Below, one piece after another: positions 24,904 to 33,154 of a DNA stretch of 64,000 bases. The DNA comes from Nocardia goodfellowii. GTDB taxonomy: Bacteria > Actinomycetota > Actinomycetes > Mycobacteriales > Mycobacteriaceae. The stretch spans positions 4,650,001 through 4,714,000 of the forward strand of contig NZ_JAGGMR010000001.1 in NCBI RefSeq assembly GCF_017875645.1, given 5' to 3'. Each line of letters opens with the position of its first letter. The stretch's first letter is position 1. The translations under genes were made by a program, and so were the position numbers. The notes beneath the pieces are model-generated. The model saw only the letters and a program-made list of their open reading frames with translations. It was not told where the DNA came from and searched no databases.

Positions 24904-25641
24904 GTGACCGACGCTACCGACCTGATGCGGATGTATCTGGCCGATCCAGATCAGCCTTTCCCGCCTGTCGAACTCGCCGATCCGTCCGGACTGGTCGCAT
25001 TCGGCGGGGATCTGTCGCCGCGGCGACTGTTGAACGCCTATGCCGCTGGGATCTTTCCCTGGTACTACCCCGGCGAAATGATCCAGTGGTACTGCCCGGA
25101 TCCGCGGAGCATTCTGGTGCCGACCGACCTGCGAGTGACCAAGTCCTATCGCCGATCTGTGGCCGGCGCGGACTACGGGGTGACCATGGATCGAGCTTTC
25201 GCCGACGTGATGTCGGCCTGCGCCGAACCGCGTGACGAGGAGAGCGGGACCTGGATCGGCTCGGACATGGTGGCGGCCTACCTGCGCCTGCACCAGCTCG
25301 GACATGCGCATTCAGTGGAGGTTTGGCGCGACGGCGACCTGGTCGGCGGTCTCTACGGCGTCGCATGCGGCCGCTCCTTCGCCGGGGAATCCATGTTCTC
25401 CCGCGCCCGTGACACCTCCAAGATCGCGCTGTATTGGCTTTGCGCCCAACTGGCCGCCTGGGATTTCCCTCTCATCGACTGCCAGATCACCTCCAGCCAC
25501 CTCAACTCCCTCGGCGCTATCGACCTGCCCCGCGCGGACTACCTGCGTCTACACACCCAGGCCGCCGCCCGCCCCGGCCTCCCCGGTCCCTGGCAGTTCG
25601 AAATCCGGGTCCCCAACTCGCCCCACCATTTACCGGCATGA
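24904..25641 (+). CDS. aat: Leucyl/phenylalanyl-tRNA-protein transferase
   Basis: From GTG 24904 the product is 245 residues. ATG 24862 has a better ribosome-binding site (GGGGAAGGG) but adds an unusual N-terminus, so the start is undecided. The family signature is strong: GLVAFGGDLSPRRLLNAYAAGIFPW, WYCPDPRS, then GRSFAGESMFS and LIDCQITSSHLNSLGA. The enzyme transfers Leu or Phe from tRNA to proteins with N-terminal Arg or Lys, marking them for ClpS/ClpAP degradation in the N-degron pathway. It acts in the cytosol and is encoded alone. Confidence 0.93.
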   Translation: MTDATDLMRMYLADPDQPFPPVELADPSGLVAFGGDLSPRRLLNAYAAGIFPWYYPGEMIQWYCPDPRSILVPTDLRVTKSYRRSVAGADYGVTMDRAFADVMSACAEPRDEESGTWIGSDMVAAYLRLHQLGHAHSVEVWRDGDLVGGLYGVACGRSFAGESMFSRARDTSKIALYWLCAQLAAWDFPLIDCQITSSHLNSLGAIDLPRADYLRLHTQAAARPGLPGPWQFEIRVPNSPHHLPA

Positions 25642-25871
25642 ACGATCGTGCCGGGCTGCGGAAAGCGGCCCGCTTGGAGTGGCATGGCTGTGCCGGTCAT
25701 GACATCACAGCGGGCGTGAGGGGCGGGTCCCGCAACGGTTGGACGAGAAATGCCGTTGCCGAACAGCGGAGAGTGCGCAACGATCTGCGCGAGGCGAAAG
25801 CATCGCTTACGCATCGGTATTCGTGATCGAGGGGGATCGCACCTCTCGTGTCTTCGGTGAGGAGTCCAGCC

Positions 25872-26714
25872 ATGTCGGAGCTCAGCCCGATCCAGAATGG
25901 GTTGTATGCCCTCGGCTGCGTGGGGGCGGCGCTGTTCTTCCTGTTCGCCAGCCTGCCGGGCGATCAACAGGTTCTCGTCTTCGACGACAAGGTCGTGCAA
26001 CCCTATGACACTTGCATCGACTACAGCGGTACGACGACCCGGCAGGGCGACTGCTCGACCATGGCCACGCGGGAAACTCGATACGAAGAGGGCTGGACGT
26101 TCGGGTATGTGCTTACCGCGGTGTTCGGGCTCACCGCGACCTGCTTTTTGTTGATGGCGGTCAAGGGCGCGATTGCCGAACAGCGAGGTCGCGAAGGTGT
26201 GCGACCTGCCGAGCCGACTCGGCTGCCACCGACCGCGGGGGCTGCTCCGCCGCACCGTGCGGTGGCCCAGCAGCATCAGCCTGCGCCTGCCGAAGCGGCG
26301 ATGGTGGCGAAACCGCAAGTGGACCAGATTGTTTCGTCCTACTCGATCAACTTCACCGGCACCCTGCGGCTCGGGTTGCGGTTACGCTCCTACGCGCCGC
26401 CCGCTGACGTCGGCGACCTGGGCCTGGTGGTTACGGCCGTGAACGGCCAGGTATTGCGCAATGGTCAATACACAGTCCGTGCCGAGCTGTGGAGTGACGA
26501 GCTGGAGAACGGTGCCACCGTCGACCTCCGAGCGACTGGTTCGTCCTCGACCGTGAGTTTCACGCCGGTTCGGCTGGATTCGCGCACCAGGCAGATCGCG
26601 GCGAACGCCAATGGCGTGCGAATCGCGGCGGACGCACCGAACCTTTTGCACTGCAACACCAATGGCCATGCATCGGCCCCGGAGTTCGTAGTCGAGGTGA
26701 CCGGCGCGCCGTGA
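25872..26714 (+). CDS. Two-helix membrane protein with extracytoplasmic domains
   Basis: A 280-residue protein from ATG 25872. Membrane segments lie near residues 10-30 and 77-97. Between them is a loop with two cysteines (CIDYSGTTTRQGDCST) likely outside the cell. After helix 2 there is a proline/alanine-rich linker and a beta-rich domain (about 150-280) without recognisable enzyme motif. No family was recognised. It lies 31 bases upstream of a YdcF-type membrane protein on the same strand, possibly co-transcribed, so an envelope function is reasonable. Confidence 0.7.
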   Translation: MSELSPIQNGLYALGCVGAALFFLFASLPGDQQVLVFDDKVVQPYDTCIDYSGTTTRQGDCSTMATRETRYEEGWTFGYVLTAVFGLTATCFLLMAVKGAIAEQRGREGVRPAEPTRLPPTAGAAPPHRAVAQQHQPAPAEAAMVAKPQVDQIVSSYSINFTGTLRLGLRLRSYAPPADVGDLGLVVTAVNGQVLRNGQYTVRAELWSDELENGATVDLRATGSSSTVSFTPVRLDSRTRQIAANANGVRIAADAPNLLHCNTNGHASAPEFVVEVTGAP

Positions 26715-26745
26715 CCACCGTTCTGGGCGCCGCGCTGGCTAGGAG

Positions 26746-27816
26746 GTGAGTAAGCCGGGCCCCGTTCGTCACCCGGCATCGGCGGCCGTCTACGGTGTGC
26801 CGGTGATTCTGCTCACGATCGGGCTGGTGCTGTTGGGTGTGTTCGCGCTGCGGTTCCATCTCGACCGGCGGCGAATCAGCAATGGGATCTATCTGTTGTC
26901 GGGTCTGACTGTGGCCGGCGCGGGGGTGATCGGGTCCGGCGACGAGATGGACCAGGGGTTGACGCTCACCCGGGTGCTGGTGGTCGTATCGCCTTTGGTG
27001 CTACTGGCTTTGGCTGGGCTGCTGCTGGCCAACTTCGTGCAGATGGCGCGGCGGGAGGGGATGCGGCTGGCGAATCTGCTGTCGCTGGGACCGGGCCTCG
27101 TGTTGCTGGCGCCCTACTTGCTGGTCGGGGTAGCGATCGCCACCGGAACGCTCTGGTCGGTGGCGTTGGTGATCCTCGCCGTGCTGGGGGGCTACTTCGG
27201 CTTCGTGTTCGCCAGCTTCGTGCTGTACTCGCTGCTCTATGGTCGCCTGCCCTATCAACCCGGTATGGACGCGATCGTGGTCCACGGGTCCGGCCTGGTC
27301 GGGGCGCGGGTGCCGCCTTTGCTGGCTGCCCGCTTGGACCGGGCGATCCAGATCTACGGCGAAGAGGTGGCCCAAGGCCGGCGGCCGGTGATCATCGCGA
27401 GCGGTGGTAAGGGATCCGATGAGGCGGTGTCGGAGGCCTCGGCGATGGCCGACTACCTCATCGCGCGTGGGGTTCCCGCCGACAGCGTCGGGGTGGAACA
27501 GCGGTCGACCACGACCCGGGAGAACTTGCTGTTCATCAAACGATTGCTGGGGGAGCGCGGCACCAACATGCGAATGGTGCTGGTAACCAGCAACTTTCAT
27601 GTGCTGCGTACCGCGATCCTGGCGCGGCGACTGAAACTGGACGCGGAGGTGACCGGCGCTCGGACCGCGTTCTACTACCTGCCCAGCGCGGTACTGCGCG
27701 AGTTCATCGCGATCTTGGTCGCGTACCGGTGGACCAATATCGCCGCCTGCCTCGCGATGGTGGCCGTGCCGCTGTTGCTCGCCTTGGTTACCGGGGGCAG
27801 CCCGGGCATTCGCTGA
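26746..27816 (+). CDS. YdcF-family (DUF218) membrane protein
   Basis: A 356-residue protein starting at GTG 26746. AGGAG abuts the start directly, which is unusually close. Five or so hydrophobic segments in residues 15-170 are followed by the DUF218 domain: MDAIVVHGSGLVG, then IIASGGKGSDEAVSEASAM and STTTRENLLFIKRLL, ending VLVTSNFHVLRTA. A final hydrophobic stretch follows. YdcF-like proteins are linked to envelope metabolism and to handling of lipid or peptidoglycan intermediates; the biochemical activity is unclear. It may form an operon with the preceding gene. Confidence 0.87.
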   Translation: MSKPGPVRHPASAAVYGVPVILLTIGLVLLGVFALRFHLDRRRISNGIYLLSGLTVAGAGVIGSGDEMDQGLTLTRVLVVVSPLVLLALAGLLLANFVQMARREGMRLANLLSLGPGLVLLAPYLLVGVAIATGTLWSVALVILAVLGGYFGFVFASFVLYSLLYGRLPYQPGMDAIVVHGSGLVGARVPPLLAARLDRAIQIYGEEVAQGRRPVIIASGGKGSDEAVSEASAMADYLIARGVPADSVGVEQRSTTTRENLLFIKRLLGERGTNMRMVLVTSNFHVLRTAILARRLKLDAEVTGARTAFYYLPSAVLREFIAILVAYRWTNIAACLAMVAVPLLLALVTGGSPGIR

Positions 27817-28018
27817 GTCGGCCGTCGCGCCGAGCCGACCGTACTGAACGGTCCGTGGCGGGGTTGAGGTCAAGATCAGTGGGTACCGCGATGGATATCA
27901 GCGGTTCGCGCGAAGGGCCCTGGCTATCGCGGCGGACCATACCGCCCCAGATGCGGCGACCGGCTCGACGTCGACGGATGAGGCCCTGTACACAGAGCTC
28001 AGCGGGAGGTGCGAGCAG

Positions 28019-28579
28019 ATGAGTGACCGAGTCGGGGAGGTAATCGCCACGCGGACGGTGGCCGATGGCGGCCATCCGGTGTTGATCGAGATGGGCAGGC
28101 CGACCCAGCCGGTGGACGGCATGGGCACCACCGGTTTCCGGATCGCGGGTTTGGGCGAATTCACGGCCACCGGGGTCGATGGGATGGCCGCGCTGTACAA
28201 CGCGCTCGTCGAAGTCGGCACAATCCTGGCGCGAGCGAACGACAAGGGCCACCGGTTCACGGTGCTCGACCCTTCTACGATGGGATTCCCCGTCGCTCCA
28301 AGTCGGCCACGCGTCGCCGAGCCCGCCGCCCAACCGCCCCGTGCGGAAGTGATCGCGTTACGCATCCTCATCACCGAGGGCGGCCCCTGCGCGGTGGAAA
28401 TCGGCAGGCCGACCCGCGCCCCCGGACAGTCCTACTACATCTGCCGGTTCCGCATCGACGGGAAGCGCGAGGCGGTGGCGTCCGGTGTGGACGAGATCCA
28501 GGCCCTGCTGACCGCGCTTCGCATGATCGGCGCCTGGTTGATGCTTCCCACGGATTGGCCGTTGAGCCGGGCGTCCTGA
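28019..28579 (+). CDS. Hypothetical protein with internal tandem duplication
   Basis: A 186-residue protein from ATG 28019. The N-terminal half (about 6-80) and C-terminal half (about 107-180) are copies of one module: EVIATRTVADGGHPVLIEMG against EVIALRILITEGGPCAVEIG, and FTATGVDGMAALYNAL against AVASGVDEIQALLTAL. A proline-rich linker separates them. The module resembles short DUF6968-type proteins, though that naming is tentative. No catalytic motif is visible. It is convergent with the PAS-ANTAR gene, only four bases apart. Confidence 0.72.
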   Translation: MSDRVGEVIATRTVADGGHPVLIEMGRPTQPVDGMGTTGFRIAGLGEFTATGVDGMAALYNALVEVGTILARANDKGHRFTVLDPSTMGFPVAPSRPRVAEPAAQPPRAEVIALRILITEGGPCAVEIGRPTRAPGQSYYICRFRIDGKREAVASGVDEIQALLTALRMIGAWLMLPTDWPLSRAS

Positions 28580-28583
28580 GGTC

Positions 28584-29273
28584 TCAGTTCGACTGCAGCC
28601 GTTCGTGCAAAGTCAGCAACCGATGATCGAAGCGCGTCCGGAATTGCGGTATCTCGCTGCTGAGCGGTCGTAGTTCGGCCACCAGCTGGGTGGCGAGCGC
28701 GCGCAATTTGATATTGGTTTCCTGCGACCGCCATCGGAGCAACCGGAACGCTTGATCCGGCGTCAGCCCATACACGAGCATGAGCGCGCCTTTGGCTTGC
28801 TCGATCGTTTCCCGGCCCTCATAGAACTCGGCCAGAGTTTCCTCGTCATCGTCGACGACGTCGGTGATGTCGATGTAGTACCCGGTCGTGCCGACCACCG
28901 AGCCCTCATCGTCGGTCATCAGGTCTGCCACGGCGATCACTTCGTGTTCGTAGCCGCCGGTATCGATGATCCGATGCCTGCTGGAGAACGCCTCTCCGTT
29001 CTCGAGCATCATCGTGATAGCGCCCGCGACCCGGTCGCGGTCGTCGGGATGTTTGTGCGCGAGCAGCAGCTCGGTTGTCGGCTCCACTTCGCCCGGCGCG
29101 TAACCGTGCATGGCGGCGACCTCGTCCGACCATTCCCAGCGCTGATCGGCGAACCAGAAACGAAAGCTTCCGATGGGCTGCGGCGTTCCCGCGGCGATCA
29201 CGGTCTCGACTTCAGCGACGCCGGGCTCGTCGGTCTGTGCCACCTCGGCGGCGTCGGGAATCGCTTGCTCCAT
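28584..29273 (-). CDS. PAS-ANTAR signalling/antitermination protein
   Basis: A 229-residue protein from ATG 29273 (GTG 29282 also possible). Residues about 33-135 form a PAS-3 domain (FRFWFADQRWEWSDEVAAMH, then HPDDRDRV and GYYIDITDV). Residues about 150-205 are an ANTAR domain (RETIEQAKGALMLVYGLTPD), which binds paired hairpins in mRNA and prevents termination. PAS-ANTAR proteins are typical of mycobacteria and nocardiae and join sensing of a small ligand or redox state to RNA-level control. The target is not obvious; the shikimate operon upstream is a possibility only by proximity. Confidence 0.9.
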   Translation of the reverse strand: MEQAIPDAAEVAQTDEPGVAEVETVIAAGTPQPIGSFRFWFADQRWEWSDEVAAMHGYAPGEVEPTTELLLAHKHPDDRDRVAGAITMMLENGEAFSSRHRIIDTGGYEHEVIAVADLMTDDEGSVVGTTGYYIDITDVVDDDEETLAEFYEGRETIEQAKGALMLVYGLTPDQAFRLLRWRSQETNIKLRALATQLVAELRPLSSEIPQFRTRFDHRLLTLHERLQSN

Positions 29274-29362
29274 GTCGGTCACCGTCTCAGTCTGCACCGC
29301 TCGGGCGGACAGTGGAAACCGAGGTGGGCGTCGCCGAGATCGCGTTCCGTCGCGCGTCCGGT

Positions 29363-31312
29363 CTAGGTGTTGCTCTGACGTATCTGAGCGGAGAGCCGGA
29401 CGGCGGCGTTGATCTCGCCATATCCTTGGTAGTCGCCGACGCGTTGGACGACTTCGAAGAACAGGTCCGCCCCGACGGTCTGGGTGAACAGGTGGAAGAA
29501 CTCCCCGTCCTCGTTCGCGTCGTAAAGGATGCCGTCGTGGCGCATGCGGTCGAGCAACTCGGGAGCCACACCGAACCTGGCCTGGAGATCGTCGTAGTAG
29601 TTGATCGAGATCGGTAGCGGCACGTGCCCATTGGCTCGCAACCCGGCCGCGGTGGCGAAGATGTTGTCGCAGGCGAAGGCGATGTGCGTGACGCCCCCGC
29701 GTCGCGGTGCGGGCAGGTCCGCGGTCCCCGTGACGCTGCCCGGCACCATATTCAGCAGTATCCGCAGGGTGCCGACGCCGTCTCGCTCGGTCAAGGTCAA
29801 AGCCTGGGTATGGATCAGGCCCATCGCGTCGGCGACATCCAGACCCTCGTGCGGCTGCATGCCCAACACCGAGCGCAGCGACAGCATGACACCGTCCCAG
29901 CTGTCGGTGGGCACCGCCAGCGCGATGTGATCCACGCCGGTGAACAGCGCCTGTTGCCCACGCCACCGGGTCTCATTGCGCGGATAGATCTCGAACGCCG
30001 ACTGCCATGCCGCCGCGCTGGCCGGTCCGCGCAGATCCAGGGAGGTCGCGTCGGTGATCGCGAGGCGCACCACATCCGAGCCCGGGCCGTGGTCGGCCCC
30101 GGGCAGTTCGACCTCGCGCGCGTGCAGCTCCAATGCCCGGGCCCGGCGGGCCCAGCCTTCGGGGTCGTCGGAGCGGATACCGATCTGGGTCAGCGTGGGC
30201 AGGTCGGCGGGGATGCCGGGTGCCGTCCACACCGTGCCGGGGGTGGCGTCGACCGCGATGGTCAGCGCGCCGTGGCGCCACAGTTGCAGGTCGTGGCCGC
30301 GATGTCTGCCGACGAGCTGAAACCCTATGTGTCCCAACGCCTTATCCAATCGGTCAGCCATAGCGGGCCCCGCTGCCAGCCGCAGGGAGACCACCCCATC
30401 GATAGGTGCCCGTGGCGGCGGGGTGAACATGGCCAGTCCGCCGGTGGTATCGACCTCGGTGGCTTGGACTCGGGCCACTTCCTCCTGTAGATGCAGTAGC
30501 GAGCGGTGCGCGTCCACCGCGGTGCGGCCGGTGGCTGCGTGCCGGAACACATCGTTGAATATTTCGAGCGACCACGGCCCCGTGTAACCGGCGGCTTGGA
30601 CGTGTGCGCCGAAGGTGGCGAGGTCGAAGTTGCCCTGCCCGGGGAAATTGCGGTGATGCCGGCTCCACGAGAGCACATCCATCGACAGTCGTGGTGCGTC
30701 CGCGAGTTGCAGAAAGAAGATCTTGTCGCCAGGGATGTCGCGAATTCCGCTCGGATCATCACCGCGGGACAGGATGTGGAAGCTGTCCAGGCAGGTACCC
30801 AGCGCCGGGTGGTTCGCGTCGGCGACAACGCGCCACGCGTGCCGATAGGTGTTGACGTGCGCGCCCCAGGCCAGCGCCTCGTAGGCGATCCGTAAACCGT
30901 GCCGCTCCGCGCGGTTCGCGAGTTCGGACAGCTGCTCGGCCAGGCGGGCGTCGTCCCGCACGGCGGTGGGCAGCGGCGAGGAGCACACGAGCATGGTGTC
31001 GCAACCCAGCGCGCGCATCAGCTCGAATTTGCGTTCGGCCCGCACGAGATTTCGCGCGAACTGCTGGTCGTCGACCGAATCGAGGTCGCGGAACGGCTGG
31101 TACAGATCGATGCTCAACCCCAGATCGGCGGCGTGGGCGCGTAGTTCGGCCGGGGTGGAGGCGGAGCTGACGAAATCGGGTTCGAATACCTCGAATCCAT
31201 CGAAACCCGCCTCCGCGATGGCGGTGAGTTTGTCCTCGAGCGATCCGCTCAACGACACCGTCGCCACCGAGGTACGTACCCGACCTCGGCCGGTTTCGGC
31301 ACGCTCGATCAT
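29363..31312 (-). CDS. 3-Dehydroshikimate dehydratase, two-domain QsuB/QuiC type
   Basis: A 649-residue protein from ATG 31312. The N-terminal 280 residues are a sugar-phosphate-isomerase TIM barrel (EAGFDGFEVFEPDF; ALGCDTMLVCSS; RIAYEALAWG; WSLEIFNDVF). The C-terminal half is a duplicated VOC domain like 4-hydroxyphenylpyruvate dioxygenase (VDHIALAV; GGVTHIAFACD; FFHLFTQTVG...FFEVVQR). This fusion matches QsuB of Corynebacterium glutamicum and QuiC of Pseudomonas, which convert 3-dehydroshikimate to protocatechuate. It overlaps the shikimate dehydrogenase gene by four bases (ATGA) and so is translated with it. The ring-cleavage genes for protocatechuate are not in this window. Confidence 0.93.
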   Translation of the reverse strand: MIERAETGRGRVRTSVATVSLSGSLEDKLTAIAEAGFDGFEVFEPDFVSSASTPAELRAHAADLGLSIDLYQPFRDLDSVDDQQFARNLVRAERKFELMRALGCDTMLVCSSPLPTAVRDDARLAEQLSELANRAERHGLRIAYEALAWGAHVNTYRHAWRVVADANHPALGTCLDSFHILSRGDDPSGIRDIPGDKIFFLQLADAPRLSMDVLSWSRHHRNFPGQGNFDLATFGAHVQAAGYTGPWSLEIFNDVFRHAATGRTAVDAHRSLLHLQEEVARVQATEVDTTGGLAMFTPPPRAPIDGVVSLRLAAGPAMADRLDKALGHIGFQLVGRHRGHDLQLWRHGALTIAVDATPGTVWTAPGIPADLPTLTQIGIRSDDPEGWARRARALELHAREVELPGADHGPGSDVVRLAITDATSLDLRGPASAAAWQSAFEIYPRNETRWRGQQALFTGVDHIALAVPTDSWDGVMLSLRSVLGMQPHEGLDVADAMGLIHTQALTLTERDGVGTLRILLNMVPGSVTGTADLPAPRRGGVTHIAFACDNIFATAAGLRANGHVPLPISINYYDDLQARFGVAPELLDRMRHDGILYDANEDGEFFHLFTQTVGADLFFEVVQRVGDYQGYGEINAAVRLSAQIRQSNT

Positions 31313-32187
31313 CGGACCGCCTCCAGTTCTTCGCTGTGGACCAGGGCGGCCATGTGCGTGTACATCCGCTCGGCATCGGGTTCGATGCCGGTGAAGATGC
31401 GAAAAGCCTCCACCGCCTGATAGACGGCCATGCCGCCGCCGTCGAGAGTTCGTGCCCCCGCGGCCCGCGCGGCCCGCAGCAACTCGGTGTCGAGCGGCCG
31501 GTAGACCACCTCGGCCACCCACAGCTCCGGCCGCAACACCTCGATCGGAACGGCGGAACCCGGATGCGCCGCCATCCCCATCGGGGTCGCATGGACCAGC
31601 CCGTCCGCGCGCGCCAGGACGGGCGGCAACTCGCCGGGATCCGCGGTCTCGATCACCGCGGTCTCGAACAGCGTCGCGAACGAATCCGCCAGTGCCCGCG
31701 CACGTTCGCGCTCCTGATCGACCAGCACCAGCTTGCGCACGCCGCGGGTGAGCAGCCCGTAGGCCACCGCGGCCCCCGCGCCGCCGGCCCCGAGTTGAAC
31801 TACCTCGTCGAGGCGTGCGCCGGGCAGGCCACGATCGAAGTTGCGGCCGAACCCGGACCAGTCGGTGTTGTGGCCGACGGCTCGTCCCTGCTCGAACAGC
31901 ACGGTGTTCACCGCGCCGAGTCGCTCGGCGTCGACCGATAGCTCATCGAGGCATTCGATCACCGCCTGCTTGCACGGATGGGTGATGTTGAGGCCGCGAA
32001 ATCCGAGGTCGCGCGCGCCGCGGAGCAGCCGGGGCAGGTCGGCGACGGTCAGTCCGAGAGTGTCGAGGTCGATGGTCCGGTACACGTAGGTGAGCCCTTG
32101 GCGTCGGCCCTCCTCCTCGTGCAACGCGGGAGTCAGCGACGGCTCGACACCGGTTCCGATCAGGCCACACAGGATGGAATCGGTCAC
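31309..32187 (-). CDS. Shikimate/quinate dehydrogenase
   Basis: A 292-residue protein from GTG 32187 with AGGAGATTT upstream. The substrate-site lysine is in NITHPCKQ (near residue 73) and the aspartate in HNTDWSGFG (near 109). The Rossmann part has QLGAGGAGAAVAYGL and VLVDQERERA, with an aspartate after beta-2 that suggests NAD, as in the catabolic QsuD. C-terminal VYQAVEAFRIFTG is usual for the family. Paired with the dehydratase fusion it should oxidise shikimate to 3-dehydroshikimate for catabolism, not biosynthesis. Confidence 0.92.
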   Translation of the reverse strand: MTDSILCGLIGTGVEPSLTPALHEEEGRRQGLTYVYRTIDLDTLGLTVADLPRLLRGARDLGFRGLNITHPCKQAVIECLDELSVDAERLGAVNTVLFEQGRAVGHNTDWSGFGRNFDRGLPGARLDEVVQLGAGGAGAAVAYGLLTRGVRKLVLVDQERERARALADSFATLFETAVIETADPGELPPVLARADGLVHATPMGMAAHPGSAVPIEVLRPELWVAEVVYRPLDTELLRAARAAGARTLDGGGMAVYQAVEAFRIFTGIEPDAERMYTHMAALVHSEELEAVR

Positions 32188-32227
32188 GTGAAATCTCCTG
32201 AGGGTCGACGGCGGTCACGTAATGTAC

Positions 32228-32244
32228 GAACTAGTGAGTTAATT
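32228..32244. promoter_or_regulatory. Operator-like motif, copy 1 (GAACTA-N4-GTTAATT)
   Basis: GAACTAGTGAGTTAATT lies between the shikimate dehydrogenase and the divergent TetR gene. Twelve of sixteen bases match GAACTATTTGGTTAAT at 33039-33054 before the transporter, and both keep the AAC...GTT dyad. It is likely the site for the TetR protein at 32312-32974. Confidence 0.6.
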
Positions 32245-32311
32245 AAGTCCAGCGTAGCTTCTCCGTCAAGCCATCGCGGGTCGGACGGTGCGGTCTGGCT
32301 AGAGTTGGCTC

Positions 32312-32974
32312 ATGCCTGCGAACGACATCAGCCTCGGGAAACCGGTCAAGCGCAGGCGCGACAGCGATCGCACCAAGGAGAACATCCTGACCGTGGCGAC
32401 CAAGGAGTTCGCCGACAACGGCTTCGCCGGTGCGAGAATGGATTTGATCGCCGAGCGCACGCATACCACCAAGCGGATGATCTATTACTACTTCGGTGAC
32501 AAAGAGGGCCTGTATCAGGCGGTGCTCGAGCAGTCCTACGGCGCGATCCGCGCACTCGAGCGCGATCTCGACACCTCCGGGCTCGGCCCGGTCGAGGCGA
32601 TTCGCGCACTGGCCGAGTTGACCTTCGACCATCACGAACAGCACCCGGATTTCATCCGGCTGGTGGCCGGCGAGAATCTGCTGCGCGGGGAACATATCCG
32701 CAGATCCGAGGTGCTCATGCGGCTCGGCACTCCGGCCGCCGACCTGCTCTCCCAGATTCTGTCCGAGGGTCAGGACCGCGGTGTGTTCCGTTCCGACGTC
32801 GACGCCCTCGACGTGCACATGATCATCAGTAGCTACTGCGTATTCCGCATCGCCAATCGGCATACCTGGCTGGCCCTCTTCGGCCGGGACATGATCGCCC
32901 CCGAATCTCACGATCATCAGCGCCGCATCCTGGCCGATATGGTCGTCGCCTTCCTCCGGCACCACGCGGACTGA
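32312..32974 (+). CDS. TetR-family regulator of the shikimate catabolic genes
   Basis: A 220-residue protein from ATG 32312. The N-terminal DNA-binding part is typical (MDLIAERTHTTKRMIYYYFG near residues 43-62), and the C-terminal domain includes HPDFIRLVAGENLLRG, a segment common in this TetR subgroup (TetR_C_33-like/RutR-like). It diverges from the shikimate genes and precedes the transporter on its own strand. A shared motif occurs in both gaps, so one regulator probably controls uptake and breakdown. A ligand such as quinate, shikimate or a ring product is inferred. Confidence 0.9.
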   Translation: MPANDISLGKPVKRRRDSDRTKENILTVATKEFADNGFAGARMDLIAERTHTTKRMIYYYFGDKEGLYQAVLEQSYGAIRALERDLDTSGLGPVEAIRALAELTFDHHEQHPDFIRLVAGENLLRGEHIRRSEVLMRLGTPAADLLSQILSEGQDRGVFRSDVDALDVHMIISSYCVFRIANRHTWLALFGRDMIAPESHDHQRRILADMVVAFLRHHAD

Positions 32975-32995
32975 TCGCGCGCGGTCCACCCGTCG

Positions 32996-33027
32996 CAACC
33001 GGCTACTCCCTGGTGAGCAGCCGGTTG
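32996..33027 (+). terminator. Hairpin terminator after TetR
   Basis: CAACCGGCT (32996-33004) and AGCCGGTTG (33019-33027) form a nine-base stem with a 14-base loop, 21 bases after the TetR stop. It separates the regulator from the transporter, which then has its own promoter and operator. Confidence 0.6.
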
Positions 33028-33038
33028 TGGCGTTTAAT

Positions 33039-33054
33039 GAACTATTTGGTTAAT
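33039..33054. promoter_or_regulatory. Operator-like motif, copy 2 (GAACTA-N4-GTTAAT)
   Basis: GAACTATTTGGTTAAT, 100 bases before the transporter start, closely matches the motif at 32228-32244. The repeated motif ties the transporter to the shikimate regulon. Confidence 0.6.
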
Positions 33055-33154
33055 ACTGTTGCTCACGCCGGTGACGTGGATTACATTTCAACTCGCCGCA
33101 TTCCGCACAGTCGTTCGCATCGCGAACCAGAGCTGTTGATTTTCAGGAGAAGCC

